NCBI GenBank assembly: GCA_018432235.1
Contig: JAHDLO010000015.1
Span: 348,798 to 412,797 of the forward strand
Reading direction: 5' to 3'
DNA: 64,000 bases
Source of the DNA: Clostridiaceae bacterium
GTDB lineage: Bacteria > Bacillota > Clostridia > Peptostreptococcales > Natronincolaceae
The translations under genes and the position numbers were made by a program. This document shows positions 52,919-61,104 of the stretch, piece after piece. The notes beneath the pieces were generated by a model. The model searched no databases, had not been told where the DNA came from, and saw only the letters and a program-made list of their open reading frames with translations. The stretch's first letter is position 1. Every line of letters starts with the position of its first letter.

Positions 52919-54010
52919 CTATTGTTGGGCCGTTTTTATGGCAAACAAGCCCTTTACATTGGTATTTTTAGGCAGGCCGTCGAATTTCACGGAAATCAGG
53001 CCATCCTCACTGATAAAAAGAATTCCCTTTTCAATGTCTGCTGTTTCAATAATAACCTCATAGCCATCTGCTGCTGTAAAAATGTAGCTATCAGAGGGGT
53101 TGATGCTTAGTTCCTCAAAGAGCCTATGGAGAGGTATTCCCTCCTGATCGTCAATTGTGGCCCTGTCGGTAATTGAAAGCCCGCTGGCTACAGAGTAATA
53201 TGCCCTCTCGCCTGCTGAGAACCACAGTATATTCTTGACATGCATCCCCTTTGGCAGGTCTGGAGATAAAAATAATGGCGCATCTGTACCGGTATGTTTT
53301 ATATAGCCGCTATTAAAAACTTCAGCTGTTTCACTTTTCAAGAGTCCATCCTTAGCCTTAATGATGATACCGTTACTCATTTCCTCAGCAGAGAAAAAGT
53401 CCTTTCCAGCAATGGCTGAGTCTACACTTTCATAGTAGGTATAGTCTACAGAATCGTATGTATTTACTGCCTCCTCCAGAAATAAAATCTCATTTATGGC
53501 GGCCTCGGCCTTGGTGCCTGTAAATTCGATCTGCTCAAGGTTCCTTACCCAGTACATTGCTCTTTCTTCGGGTATAATGGCTCTGATGGGCATGCTTATT
53601 TCATCCAATGGCTCGCCATCAACCCTGTAGCCTAGTATAATATCCCTATTTTGCAATATCTCTGAGGGAACCTCTACGGAGTATCCATCTCCTGCCACAA
53701 GCCTTAGGGCAGTATAGGATTTTTGACTTTTCCCCTTGCTCTTCAGCAGCTCCTCCAACAGAGCACCCTCGATAATAAAGGTGTTTTCAGCTCCACTGGA
53801 ATTAACTGAGGTTACCTCCTTGCTAATAGCCGGCAGCGTCATTAATTCCTCTAAATCGACCGCCACCTCAGCGGCCTCTAAGCCAACTAAGGTAATTTTT
53901 CCTGCGGCTATTTCCTCCTGCTCAAGACCTTTAACAGGGTTTGAGGTGCTACAGGCTGTGGAACTGATTAGTATGAAAGCTATGAGTAATAAAATTGAAG
54001 CTCTTTTCAT
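52919..54010 (-). CDS. Lipoprotein with two SUOX-like domains
   Basis: A 363-residue lipoprotein: lipobox SSTAC (Cys20), then two related domains, about 40-170 (EGALLEELLKS, LRLVAGDGYSVEVPSE, RAIIPEERAMYWVRNLEQIEF) and about 235-363 (PLHRLFEEL, FTAADGYEVIIET, DGLISVKFDGLP). Apart from the lipobox there is no cysteine, so no Moco ligand. A ligand-binding role, possibly for the operon's transporter, seems more likely than redox chemistry. The start overlaps the FMN-protein stop by 4 bases. Confidence 0.75.
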   Translation of the reverse strand: MKRASILLLIAFILISSTACSTSNPVKGLEQEEIAAGKITLVGLEAAEVAVDLEELMTLPAISKEVTSVNSSGAENTFIIEGALLEELLKSKGKSQKSYTALRLVAGDGYSVEVPSEILQNRDIILGYRVDGEPLDEISMPIRAIIPEERAMYWVRNLEQIEFTGTKAEAAINEILFLEEAVNTYDSVDYTYYESVDSAIAGKDFFSAEEMSNGIIIKAKDGLLKSETAEVFNSGYIKHTGTDAPLFLSPDLPKGMHVKNILWFSAGERAYYSVASGLSITDRATIDDQEGIPLHRLFEELSINPSDSYIFTAADGYEVIIETADIEKGILFISEDGLISVKFDGLPKNTNVKGLFAIKTAQQ

Positions 54011-54507
54011 CTTATAACCTCCCCTTTTATTTTCATATAATTTTCAGAGGCAGCATTCACCCCATTAATTACCGCCTGACTGGTTTTTGTAGCGCCGGTT
54101 ATGGCAACGATCTCATTATCTGCTGCAGCCATTAGCTTAACCAGCTTAAGGGCTTCTGTGGTGGTTTTTCCTTTAAATCTATTGAGAAACCAATCCTCAG
54201 TTACATAGCCGCCATAATCGTGGGTCTCCTTATGGTCCAGTATATTTATAGCGGTAAGCGTATCTCCGGCTAGGTTTATTGATACCATCATCCTGATGTT
54301 ATCCTTAAAGCCCTTCTCTTCCACCACTTGTATAAGCTCACCTTCTGTTGTATAGACCTCCTTTATCCCGGCTGTCTCGTATTCTGTGAGCCTGGTAACA
54401 TTTTCGGCTCCGCTTACCTCAAGCACCTCTTTAGAAATTGCTTTATGATTACAGCCCAGCTGCATAAAGGCAAACAGCATTATCATAACCACCTTAAATA
54501 GCCTCAA
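54007..54507 (-). CDS. FMN-binding domain lipoprotein (NqrC/RnfG-like)
   Basis: A 166-residue lipoprotein: lipobox FMQLGC, then an FMN-binding domain ending in the covalent flavinylation motif ITGATKTSQAV, whose second Thr is the usual FMN attachment site made by ApbE. It contains the HDYGGY segment preceding the motif. It would carry electrons outside the membrane, perhaps to reduce a metal or cofactor before uptake. No apbE gene is in the window. Confidence 0.87.
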   Translation of the reverse strand: MRLFKVVMIMLFAFMQLGCNHKAISKEVLEVSGAENVTRLTEYETAGIKEVYTTEGELIQVVEEKGFKDNIRMMVSINLAGDTLTAINILDHKETHDYGGYVTEDWFLNRFKGKTTTEALKLVKLMAAADNEIVAITGATKTSQAVINGVNAASENYMKIKGEVIR

Positions 54508-54528
54508 GCCTTCACCCCATTCCTACGA

Positions 54529-55275
54529 TTAATAAACACTAAGCTGCTGCTTGGTGCAGGTATGCCATATTTGCCTGCCAGCTTTGTCATGGGGCATTGA
54601 ATAGACCAGTAGAACCTTTTGGTGGTTCAGTAGAACCGCCTTAACCTTCTCACCTAATACGACCTCCTGGTGGGCTTCAAGAATCCTACCCTCCAGGCTT
54701 TGAACCTTGGTAATATTTGAATTATCCAATATGTCTCCAACCCTCAGCGTATTGCCTTCTATAGGAAAGTAGATTTTTCCCTTGAATCTGCCATCATTTC
54801 CACTGAGTCGAAGGGCTACTCCCGCCAATGCCCCAATAACACCACCGCCAGTGCCACCATGCTCAGAAAGATGTATGTCGAGCCTGAAGGCGGTTTCATA
54901 AGCCAATGCCTTTGATAATATCTCCTTCTTGGCCCTGAAGCCATAATTCATTAGCTCAAGCTGATCTTTAATGCTGCTGATTTCAGCAATGCATAGACCG
55001 GGATCAGAGCCCTCAGCACTGTTACTTAATAGAAAATCCTCAGCAAAGCACTTTAAGCTCTGAAATATGGGATCTCTATGCTCTATGATGAAGCACATTG
55101 CACTATTGTGGGAGGTGTAGGGTATATCGGGGTGGAAATAAAGCTGATGTCTGGTTATGTCGGAGCATTGCCCCAAACCCATGCTTTCTAGTTCCTCTAT
55201 CATTTGCCTTGCCAATTCCCCAGTGCCTCTTGTCTCTAAATTATCTGTATCATCAATACAAACAAAGGTTTTCAT
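54529..55275 (-). CDS. TiaS-like N-terminal-domain protein of unknown role
   Basis: A 248-residue cytoplasmic protein beginning FVCIDDTDNLETRGTGELA, which resembles the start of archaeal TiaS (tRNA-Ile2 agmatinylcytidine synthase) and allied nucleotide-binding proteins. It has SEHGGTGGGVIGALAGVALR in the middle and a C-terminal beta domain after about 170. The catalytic nucleic-acid-binding parts of TiaS are missing, so a small-molecule role is likelier. Operon partners suggest a link with metal or pterin handling. I do not know a tested function. Confidence 0.7.
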   Translation of the reverse strand: MKTFVCIDDTDNLETRGTGELARQMIEELESMGLGQCSDITRHQLYFHPDIPYTSHNSAMCFIIEHRDPIFQSLKCFAEDFLLSNSAEGSDPGLCIAEISSIKDQLELMNYGFRAKKEILSKALAYETAFRLDIHLSEHGGTGGGVIGALAGVALRLSGNDGRFKGKIYFPIEGNTLRVGDILDNSNITKVQSLEGRILEAHQEVVLGEKVKAVLLNHQKVLLVYSMPHDKAGRQIWHTCTKQQLSVY

Positions 55276-55292
55276 CAGCAGCTCTCCTTATC

Positions 55293-56402
55293 TTATCTAC
55301 TATTTTTAGGCTCCCGCATGCCCTTGCCTTCCAGAATATCTGAAATTTCATCATTGCTTAGCTCCAATCCCAAAAAGCGCTTATAATATTCACCTGTTTC
55401 CTTCTCCATATCGATGTGCTGAAAATCCTCAGGGTATAAAAGCTTTGAAGTCCATAGAATTGCCAATGGTGTCTCCAGTGAACCGGGATGTCCCCAACGG
55501 GATATGCCATTAGGGATTTGGTATACCCTATTTTCCTTTACAGCCCTTAAAGAAGCCCATTGGGGATTGCTGAGAATATGCTCTGGTATCCCTGCCTCGT
55601 TGGCAATAATTATGTCTGAATCCCATAAATAAATCTGTTCGATAGTGGCGAAGGACTTGTCACCGGAGATTCTTAAGTCGGCATCGATAGATACGTTTAT
55701 TCCTCCGGTTACCGCTATCCAATCTGCTGGAAGACTGTTTTTGGTGTCTGTCCTCACAGCCTCATTTACGGAATGGTATAGAGAAATTCTCTCTTCAACA
55801 GGTATTTGATTTGTGATTTCCTTGGTTTCATCAACAACCCTTCTGTAATATTGAAGATATTCCGCCGCCTCTGACTCAGCGCCGATAACCTTACCAATTG
55901 TTGCGATAGTGTTCATTTGCTCTTCCATGGAATAGAAATCTATGACGACATAAGGGATATTAAATTTATCCAGCTTGGCAACCTCGCCTTCATTTAAAGC
56001 GGTATCCGTCTTGATAAAGACCACGTCAGGTCTACAGGCCAACAGCTCTTCAATATTTATTGCACCTGAGCTGAAGGGTACCGGCAATTCCTGAATATGG
56101 GGATACATGGCAGTAAGCACCTTATCTCTTTGCAGCCCCCCCACTACTGCAACTATGTCAGAGCCTCTCCCCATCATAGCAACAGCATGTCCGGTAAAGG
56201 CATAGCCACAGGCTATTCGCTCCACTGGTATTGGGATAATCACCTCTCTGTTTAAGTAGTCCACTACCTTTATGTAATCTGTGGGCTCCTTTGGCACCAC
56301 CTCCGCTGTCTTGCCCATGGTATCTGAAGAGCATCCCTGAAGCATCAACACAATAATCAGTACAGTTATAATTGCAGAAACCTTGGTATTAAAGTATTTC
56401 AC
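55293..56402 (-). CDS. Metal/cofactor ABC transporter substrate-binding lipoprotein (FecB/MolB-like)
   Basis: A 369-residue lipoprotein: lipobox MLQGC and a periplasmic-binding fold of the FecB/BtuF/TroA type (PF01497): VVDYLNREVIIPIPVERIAC, GRGSDIVAVVGG, LLACRPDVVFIK, DADLRISGDKSFATIEQI and the closing VYQIPNGISRWGHPGS. Such proteins bind siderophores, cobalamin or, as MolB, molybdate/tungstate. In an operon with MobB, oxyanion or metal-cofactor binding is the most likely. Works with the following ATPase and permease genes. Confidence 0.88.
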   Translation of the reverse strand: MKYFNTKVSAIITVLIIVLMLQGCSSDTMGKTAEVVPKEPTDYIKVVDYLNREVIIPIPVERIACGYAFTGHAVAMMGRGSDIVAVVGGLQRDKVLTAMYPHIQELPVPFSSGAINIEELLACRPDVVFIKTDTALNEGEVAKLDKFNIPYVVIDFYSMEEQMNTIATIGKVIGAESEAAEYLQYYRRVVDETKEITNQIPVEERISLYHSVNEAVRTDTKNSLPADWIAVTGGINVSIDADLRISGDKSFATIEQIYLWDSDIIIANEAGIPEHILSNPQWASLRAVKENRVYQIPNGISRWGHPGSLETPLAILWTSKLLYPEDFQHIDMEKETGEYYKRFLGLELSNDEISDILEGKGMREPKNSR

Positions 56403-56425
56403 TCAACAACCTCCTCCGATCGTGT

Positions 56426-57244
56426 TTATTTGTCCTTTACTATGGATAAGGGCACTATTTGACGTAATGCGGTATTATTATCCAGACTACAATCTAAGAC
56501 CCTCGAGTTAATGCCATATATGCTTCTTACATTTTCCTCATTTAAAATCTCTCTGGGCTTTCCTATCCTTTCAAATGCACCATTGTTCATTAGTGCCAAA
56601 TTGGTCCTAAGACCTTTTGCTTCGAAATGATAGGCATGATTTGGAAAATGCGTTGCCATGAGGATTGATATGCCGTTGTTCTTTACCAGCTCCTCTATAA
56701 TCTCCAGCAAAAGAAGCTCATTTTTGAAGTCCAGATGAGATGTCGGCTCATCCATTACAATGACCTTAGGCTGTTGGGCTAAGGCTCTGGCTATCATAAC
56801 CATTTGACATTGTCCACCGCTAATTTGGGTATAGGGGGTATCTGCCAAGGCTTGAATACCAACCCATGACATTGCTGCCATGGCAATCGCTCTATCCTCC
56901 TTGGAGGGTGCTGTAAAGGGAGATGTCCTATAGGCTCTGCCCATAAGTACAATATCCTTGACCAAATAAGGAAAGGTTCTATGATGAACCTGAGGGACAT
57001 AGGCCAGCCTTTCTGCCAATTTTTTTGCTTCTATGCCCTGTAGCCTCAATCCATCAACCACTATTTCGCCGCTATCCGGCCTTAAAAGCCCCAGTATGCA
57101 ATCCAATAACGTCGTTTTTCCGCAGCCGTTGGGTCCAACAATACAAAATATCTCTCTTTCCCCCACATTAAGGCTCAGGTTAGAAAACACTTGCTTATCG
57201 CTATAGCTGAAGGAGGTATTTTTTACTTCAATTTGATGTCTCAT
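56426..57244 (-). CDS. ABC transporter ATPase (FecE/MolC-like)
   Basis: A 272-residue ATPase: Walker A IVGPNGCGKTTL, Q-loop YVPQVHHRTFPYLV, signature ISGGQCQMV, Walker B VIVMDEPTSHLD and His in LMATHFPNHAY. FecE-type for FecCD permeases. ATG 57244 (TAGCATG right after the permease stop) is preferred to 57256, which touches the GGGAGGTG ribosome site. Forms the importer with neighbours. Confidence 0.9.
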   Translation of the reverse strand: MRHQIEVKNTSFSYSDKQVFSNLSLNVGEREIFCIVGPNGCGKTTLLDCILGLLRPDSGEIVVDGLRLQGIEAKKLAERLAYVPQVHHRTFPYLVKDIVLMGRAYRTSPFTAPSKEDRAIAMAAMSWVGIQALADTPYTQISGGQCQMVMIARALAQQPKVIVMDEPTSHLDFKNELLLLEIIEELVKNNGISILMATHFPNHAYHFEAKGLRTNLALMNNGAFERIGKPREILNEENVRSIYGINSRVLDCSLDNNTALRQIVPLSIVKDK

Positions 57245-57245
57245 G

Positions 57246-58262
57246 CTACCATGCACCTCCCTTGGTTTGCTTCAATAGATAGATGAAAAAGGGTCCTCCA
57301 ATTAGGGAGGTCAGAATTCCAATAGGCACTTCACCGCTGATGATGGTTCTGGAGACATTATCAACAATGATTAAAAAGCTGGCCCCCAGTGCACAGCTTA
57401 TGGGGATAAGGGCTTTGTTGTCATTGCCTACAATCATCCTTCCGATATGGGGAATGATTAAGCCCACCCAGCCAATGGTTCCACTGACACAAACTGCACC
57501 GGCGGTAGACAGCGTGGCAAAGCAAATGGCCATAAGCTTGTCCAGCTTAACATTAATCCCCAATGTTTGTGCTTCTCGATCCCCCATTGATAGTACATTT
57601 ATCCTCCAACGAATCAAATTAAGGCCAATAACACCCACCAGCATTGGCGGTGCACCTATTAGCAATTCCTGACTGCTGGCGGAGGCAAGGCTTCCCATCA
57701 GCCAAAAGGTAATGGCTGGCAGCTGATTAAAGGGATCTGAAACATATTTAATCAAGGATATCAGGGATGTAAAAATTGACGATACAACTACCCCACCCAA
57801 AATCAGCATGATGGTAGGGGTTGAATTATAGATTTTACCTATCATATAGCTAAAAAAGACAGCCACTCCGCCAAATAATAAAGCAAAGATATATACCAGA
57901 TGTGAGGCGGGCGAGAGCAATAATATAGCCAATACTGCGCCAAAGCCTGCTCCGGAGCTGACCCCTAATATACCTGAATTAACCAGAGGATTTCGGAAGA
58001 GCCCCTGAAAGGCAGCACCGCTGGCAGCTAGTGAAGCCCCCACTAGGCCAGCAAGGATAGCTCTCGGCAGGCGTATCTCCCAAATAATCGTATAATATGT
58101 ATCCTCAAGACCATTAAGCTGTCGGAATATCGGATATACCAGAATATTTGGCATCTCTTTGAGGGGAACAGGATATCTGCCTATAAAAAGGGTAAGGAAA
58201 ACCAGTGCTATAGGTGAAAGGAATATTATAGCCGCCCGTATAAACATTTTCTTCTGCTTCAT
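57246..58262 (-). CDS. ABC transporter permease (FecCD/MolA-like)
   Basis: A 338-residue FecCD permease with about ten spans. Family markers: RLPRAILAGLVGASLAASGA, GLFRNPLVNSGILGVSSGA, and the ATPase-coupling region SGTIGWVGLIIPHIGRMIVG. Imports metal chelates or oxyanions with the SBP and ATPase downstream. Starts 45 bases after the kinase-like gene. Confidence 0.92.
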   Translation of the reverse strand: MKQKKMFIRAAIIFLSPIALVFLTLFIGRYPVPLKEMPNILVYPIFRQLNGLEDTYYTIIWEIRLPRAILAGLVGASLAASGAAFQGLFRNPLVNSGILGVSSGAGFGAVLAILLLSPASHLVYIFALLFGGVAVFFSYMIGKIYNSTPTIMLILGGVVVSSIFTSLISLIKYVSDPFNQLPAITFWLMGSLASASSQELLIGAPPMLVGVIGLNLIRWRINVLSMGDREAQTLGINVKLDKLMAICFATLSTAGAVCVSGTIGWVGLIIPHIGRMIVGNDNKALIPISCALGASFLIIVDNVSRTIISGEVPIGILTSLIGGPFFIYLLKQTKGGAW

Positions 58263-58307
58263 TCTTTCGCTCCCTTCTGTGGGGTATTGTAGACTCTCTG
58301 CCCTAGG

Positions 58308-59072
58308 CTACAGTACCTTGTAGACCATCCTTTCCCTTCTCCAGGAATCTATTATTTTGTTTACCACCTCCATGGAGTAGCTTGTCTTTCTTCTATGGGC
58401 TATCACGGTGATTTCCTTCCGCATGGCTCTAATAACCACCTCTGTGTCCAGCAGCAGCTCCTTAGAGAATATCCGAATCAGCTTTTCGGTAAAGCTGCAT
58501 CTCCATTCAGTAAATTCTGGGGTATAGGTTAATAAAAAGGCACATAGCTTACCTACATCTGCTTCAATAACACCAGGATGGGTATTTTCAAAGTCAATAC
58601 CATAAATTTTTCCTTGTGAATAAATGAAATTCCTTAGATTCACATCCTCCTTAACATATAGCCGCTTTTTCCATTTTCTCATAGCTTGATAAAAACTCAG
58701 AAGCCATTGGGCCAGCTGATTAATGGTTTGATAGACCTCCTCAGAGCTGCAGGTAACTTCACTTTCCTCCAAGCTGAGAATTCGATCCAGCATAATTTCT
58801 CCTGCTATATACTCCATAATAATCAGATTATTACTTGTAAAATATATATCAGGGACCATCACCTCATATTCCCTAAGATGCCTTAATAAATCAACCTCCT
58901 TATTAAAGCTGTATCTGGAGCGCTTATAGAATTTCACAGCCAAATTCCAAGGAATATTCCCCTCTCTATAGGCCTTAATAAAGTAGACATCATTATTTTT
59001 ACTGTAGAATTTTTCATTAATCTGTATTGATTTTATTTGGTTCTCTTCGTAAAATCTTTCGGGTATTAGCAT
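58308..59072 (-). CDS. Protein-kinase-like / small-molecule kinase-fold protein
   Basis: A 254-residue protein with an aminoglycoside-phosphotransferase/LPS-kinase-like fold. N-lobe strand with LAVKFYKRSR (ATP lysine), hinge LIIMEYIAGEIM, catalytic loop DVNLRNFIY (place of HxDxxxxN) and metal-binding IDFENTHPG (DFG-like). The catalytic Asp/Asn pattern is kept, so it may be an active kinase. It is the first gene of the operon, right after two riboswitch-like leaders; ATG 59072 is behind GGTAGGTGATT. A kinase for the imported cofactor or a regulator is conceivable (inference). Confidence 0.72.
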   Translation of the reverse strand: MLIPERFYEENQIKSIQINEKFYSKNNDVYFIKAYREGNIPWNLAVKFYKRSRYSFNKEVDLLRHLREYEVMVPDIYFTSNNLIIMEYIAGEIMLDRILSLEESEVTCSSEEVYQTINQLAQWLLSFYQAMRKWKKRLYVKEDVNLRNFIYSQGKIYGIDFENTHPGVIEADVGKLCAFLLTYTPEFTEWRCSFTEKLIRIFSKELLLDTEVVIRAMRKEITVIAHRRKTSYSMEVVNKIIDSWRRERMVYKVL

Positions 59073-59103
59073 CTAATCACCTACCTTAGTATAATTAAAT
59101 CTC

Positions 59104-59172
59104 TAGCTAGGGGCGGTATACAATCAAAAATGTTAAAGAGCTCCTAAATAATGAGATAGGAGCCCCTAGCTA
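59104..59172 (-). promoter_or_regulatory. Terminator and competing stem before the operon's first gene
   Basis: On the minus strand GCTCCTA/TAGGAGC (59157-59163 with 59140-59146) forms a hairpin followed by TCTTTAACATTTTTG, an intrinsic terminator. A perfect 11-bp inverted repeat (59104-59114 with 59162-59172) brackets it and shares the GC base pair at 59162-59163, so the two stems compete or stack. This is the expression platform of the proximal RNA element. Confidence 0.72.
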
Positions 59173-59203
59173 TGCAGATTGACGACATGCATAGATTTGA
59201 ATT

Positions 59204-59290
59204 CTCCTTTCCAAAGGGAGGCTTTGACGTTTCCGTCAAAGCCCATCGGTCCAGCCTCATGGGATAACCGTTAGAGGCGTGGACTCGGAG
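59204..59290 (-). ncRNA. Proximal riboswitch-like aptamer (Moco/Tuco-type candidate)
   Basis: About 87 bases on the minus strand. Starts CTCCGAG, ends AAAGGAG (terminal pairing). Contains a 10-bp stem with one bulge (GTCCACGCCTC / GAGGCTGGAC), a pseudoknot-capable pair (CCCAT with ATGGG; CGGT with ACCG) and a 9-bp hairpin capped by a GAAA tetraloop (59221-59242). The same architecture repeats in the distal copy with compensating changes. It lies upstream of metal/ECF transport and mobB genes. The molybdenum/tungsten cofactor riboswitch class fits the context; I could not check the consensus. Confidence 0.65.
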
Positions 59291-59305
59291 CTGTATTAAA
59301 TTCCA

Positions 59306-59331
59306 TAAAAAAACACTCCTGGTGGGAGTGT
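59306..59331 (-). terminator. Intrinsic terminator after the distal aptamer
   Basis: On the minus strand ACACTCC/GGAGTGT (5-base loop) followed by TTTTTT. A textbook terminator between the two aptamers. Confidence 0.88.
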
Positions 59332-59364
59332 AATAATATCAAAAAGTCCTTTGATTGATTATTA

Positions 59365-59454
59365 CTCCTTTCCAGCGGGAGGCATCATCGTTTCCGATAA
59401 TACCCATAGGTCTCTTTTTCATGGGCCAAAGCCTTTAGAAAAAAGAACTCGGAG
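59365..59454 (-). ncRNA. Distal riboswitch-like aptamer (Moco/Tuco-type candidate)
   Basis: About 90 bases on the minus strand, same plan as the proximal copy: CTCCGAG start, GGAAAGGAG end, conserved TAA.GG...CCCATGA and ACC.ATGGG blocks, hairpin ATTATCG-GAAA-CGATGAT (59384-59401), and stem GTTCTTTTTTC / GAAAAAGAGAC. Several pairs are G-U on the minus strand but would be A-C mismatches on the plus strand, which fixes the orientation. Confidence 0.65.
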
Positions 59455-59469
59455 TTAGTTAAATTCTTC

Positions 59470-59502
59470 ACTATATTTTGCTTATTAATTCTATTTCGAC
59501 AA
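59470..59502 (-). promoter_or_regulatory. Possible promoter for the riboswitch operon
   Basis: On the minus strand TTGTCG (59497-59502) and, 18 bases on, AAATAT (59473-59478) or further TATAGT (59470-59475). Weak -10, so tentative; TTGACA near 59545 is an alternative -35. Confidence 0.3.
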
Positions 59503-59561
59503 TTCTTTAAATATTCCTGCTGGATTTTTAAAAAGTTTCAGCTCTTTGTCAAAATATATGA

Positions 59562-59598
59562 TCTGAAAAAAAAAGACACTAATTAGATGAGTGTCTTT
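59562..59598 (-). terminator. Terminator of the DUF5050 gene
   Basis: 9-bp stem AAAGACACT (59572-59580) / AGTGTCTTT (59590-59598); on the minus strand followed by about nine T. Confidence 0.92.
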
Positions 59599-59611
59599 AT
59601 AAAACAAGGTA

Positions 59612-60598
59612 CTAGTCGAATATAACGGTTACGACTTCCGCACTTTGTAGATTCATTTGTATATATTCATTTTTGCTCGAGAAATAAATAAAATTATCTA
59701 TAACATTAATCATTTGAGTATAACCCTCATAAAGCAGCTTTTCCTCTGTTGTGTTTATATTATAGGCCATGAGGCAATGGCCATCCGGAATGCTATTGAC
59801 TCCGATAAATAGCCAATCATCTGATACGTTTATTGAATGATAAATGCCATTCGCCTCTAAAATGGTTGCTTCTTCAGTGCCATCCGTCTTAATACGCTTA
59901 ATATCCCCTGTATTTGAAATATAATATATCCACTCCCCCTCTGTCACCATGAAGCGTGCTGCTTCATGGCCTATTGCCTCCCTAACCTTGCCGTCGGCGG
60001 ATATTTTGTATATTCTTCCCTCTTCTGTATAATTCAAATAGTATATCCAATCCTCATCTAGACTCAAATACATGGCTTTATCATCTGTTAAGCAAGTAAT
60101 ATCCTTTGTTATTAGATCAAGTCTATAAATGCCTTCTTTGGCTTCGTCATTTTGAATTGCTTGACTATTGACCTTTGCTTCTGTCCCACCATGGCTAATA
60201 CTGCCAATAACAGCATAGTATATAGCAATTCCGTCTATATTAATAGCACCCACATGGTCGTCGATAAGCCTTTCTAAAGCTGTGCCGTCGAGTTTTACTC
60301 TGTAGATACCACTATTTCCCGTCTCGTCGCTTCGGGTGTAAATCCAATCATCAGCTATGGATATACCGAAAAAGCTCCCCGCCAATATCATCTCGGATTT
60401 TGAAATATCCTTCTCGAATCGATAGATACCATCGGCACCAGGGATTGCCATATAATTAAAGCCCTTATAATTAGTTACTACCTGACCATTAGCAATATTT
60501 GAGGAATTGCTTTGGGTTAAGCTGTTTGAATTGTCGTTACCCCTACAGGCGGTTAATACTGTTAAGATAATACATACTACTATGAGCTTTTTAAGCAT
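59612..60598 (-). CDS. DUF5050 beta-propeller lipoprotein
   Basis: A 328-residue lipoprotein (lipobox VLTAC, Cys about 18) whose mature part is a run of DUF5050 blades: repeated DDWIYTRSDETGNSGIYRVKL, EDWIYYLNYTEEGRIYKISA-like units with W-I-Y-Y and I-Y-R/K-I motifs about every 40-50 residues. Typically a cell-surface ligand or matrix-binding propeller; role unknown. ATG 60598 follows GGGAGG by 7 bases. Separate from the riboswitch operon, upstream of it, with its own terminator. Confidence 0.85.
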   Translation of the reverse strand: MLKKLIVVCIILTVLTACRGNDNSNSLTQSNSSNIANGQVVTNYKGFNYMAIPGADGIYRFEKDISKSEMILAGSFFGISIADDWIYTRSDETGNSGIYRVKLDGTALERLIDDHVGAINIDGIAIYYAVIGSISHGGTEAKVNSQAIQNDEAKEGIYRLDLITKDITCLTDDKAMYLSLDEDWIYYLNYTEEGRIYKISADGKVREAIGHEAARFMVTEGEWIYYISNTGDIKRIKTDGTEEATILEANGIYHSINVSDDWLFIGVNSIPDGHCLMAYNINTTEEKLLYEGYTQMINVIDNFIYFSSKNEYIQMNLQSAEVVTVIFD

Positions 60599-60635
60599 AA
60601 TGTATCCTCCCGATTTATATGACAAAATGCTATGA

Positions 60636-61034
60636 TTACTTTGCAATCAAATATCTCATTCCTACTGTAAAACGGCTAAAGCCCAAGCCTTCGTAATAGG
60701 GCACCAAATCTTCCTCACAGAGGAGCTGTATATGCAGGCCTGACCTTTGACATTCCTCAATCATCATTTTGCACAATTCAGCGGCTATCCCTTGACCTCT
60801 ATGGTCCTTCAGCACCCCTAGACCGCATATATACCCGTTGGTTATACCATCGGAGATAATTCTGCCGGTGGCGACTAATCGGTTATTGTCATAGCAGCAT
60901 ACAACCCGCCAGCTATTCTTCATGGCTGAGTATAATTTCTCTGAGTCCAGCCCCAAAAAACGATTCCAATCCAAAGCTTCATACAGGTCATACAGGTCTT
61001 TCTTATCCGGAATCTCAATTTTATAATGCAGCAT
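60636..61034 (-). CDS. GNAT-family acetyltransferase
   Basis: A 132-residue GNAT enzyme with the acetyl-CoA motif in VLKDHRGQGIAAELCKMMIEE and the C-terminal PYYEGLGFSRF. Acetylates an unknown amine. ATG 61034 is 4 bases after GGAGGT; the frame to 61046 contains that signal. Ends 37 bases before the DUF5050 gene. Confidence 0.9.
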   Translation of the reverse strand: MLHYKIEIPDKKDLYDLYEALDWNRFLGLDSEKLYSAMKNSWRVVCCYDNNRLVATGRIISDGITNGYICGLGVLKDHRGQGIAAELCKMMIEECQRSGLHIQLLCEEDLVPYYEGLGFSRFTVGMRYLIAK

Positions 61035-61104
61035 TGCTACCTCCATCCTATCGTCTTATGATTCTAGCATAGTTATTTTGAAAATTACCAGGCATTCTAA
61101 AGGT

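Noticed and set aside
59204..59454. Reading the tandem structured elements as plus-strand RNAs
   Set aside because: The loop would be UUUC rather than GAAA, several pairs become A-C mismatches, terminators lack T runs on the plus strand and no plus-strand gene follows.
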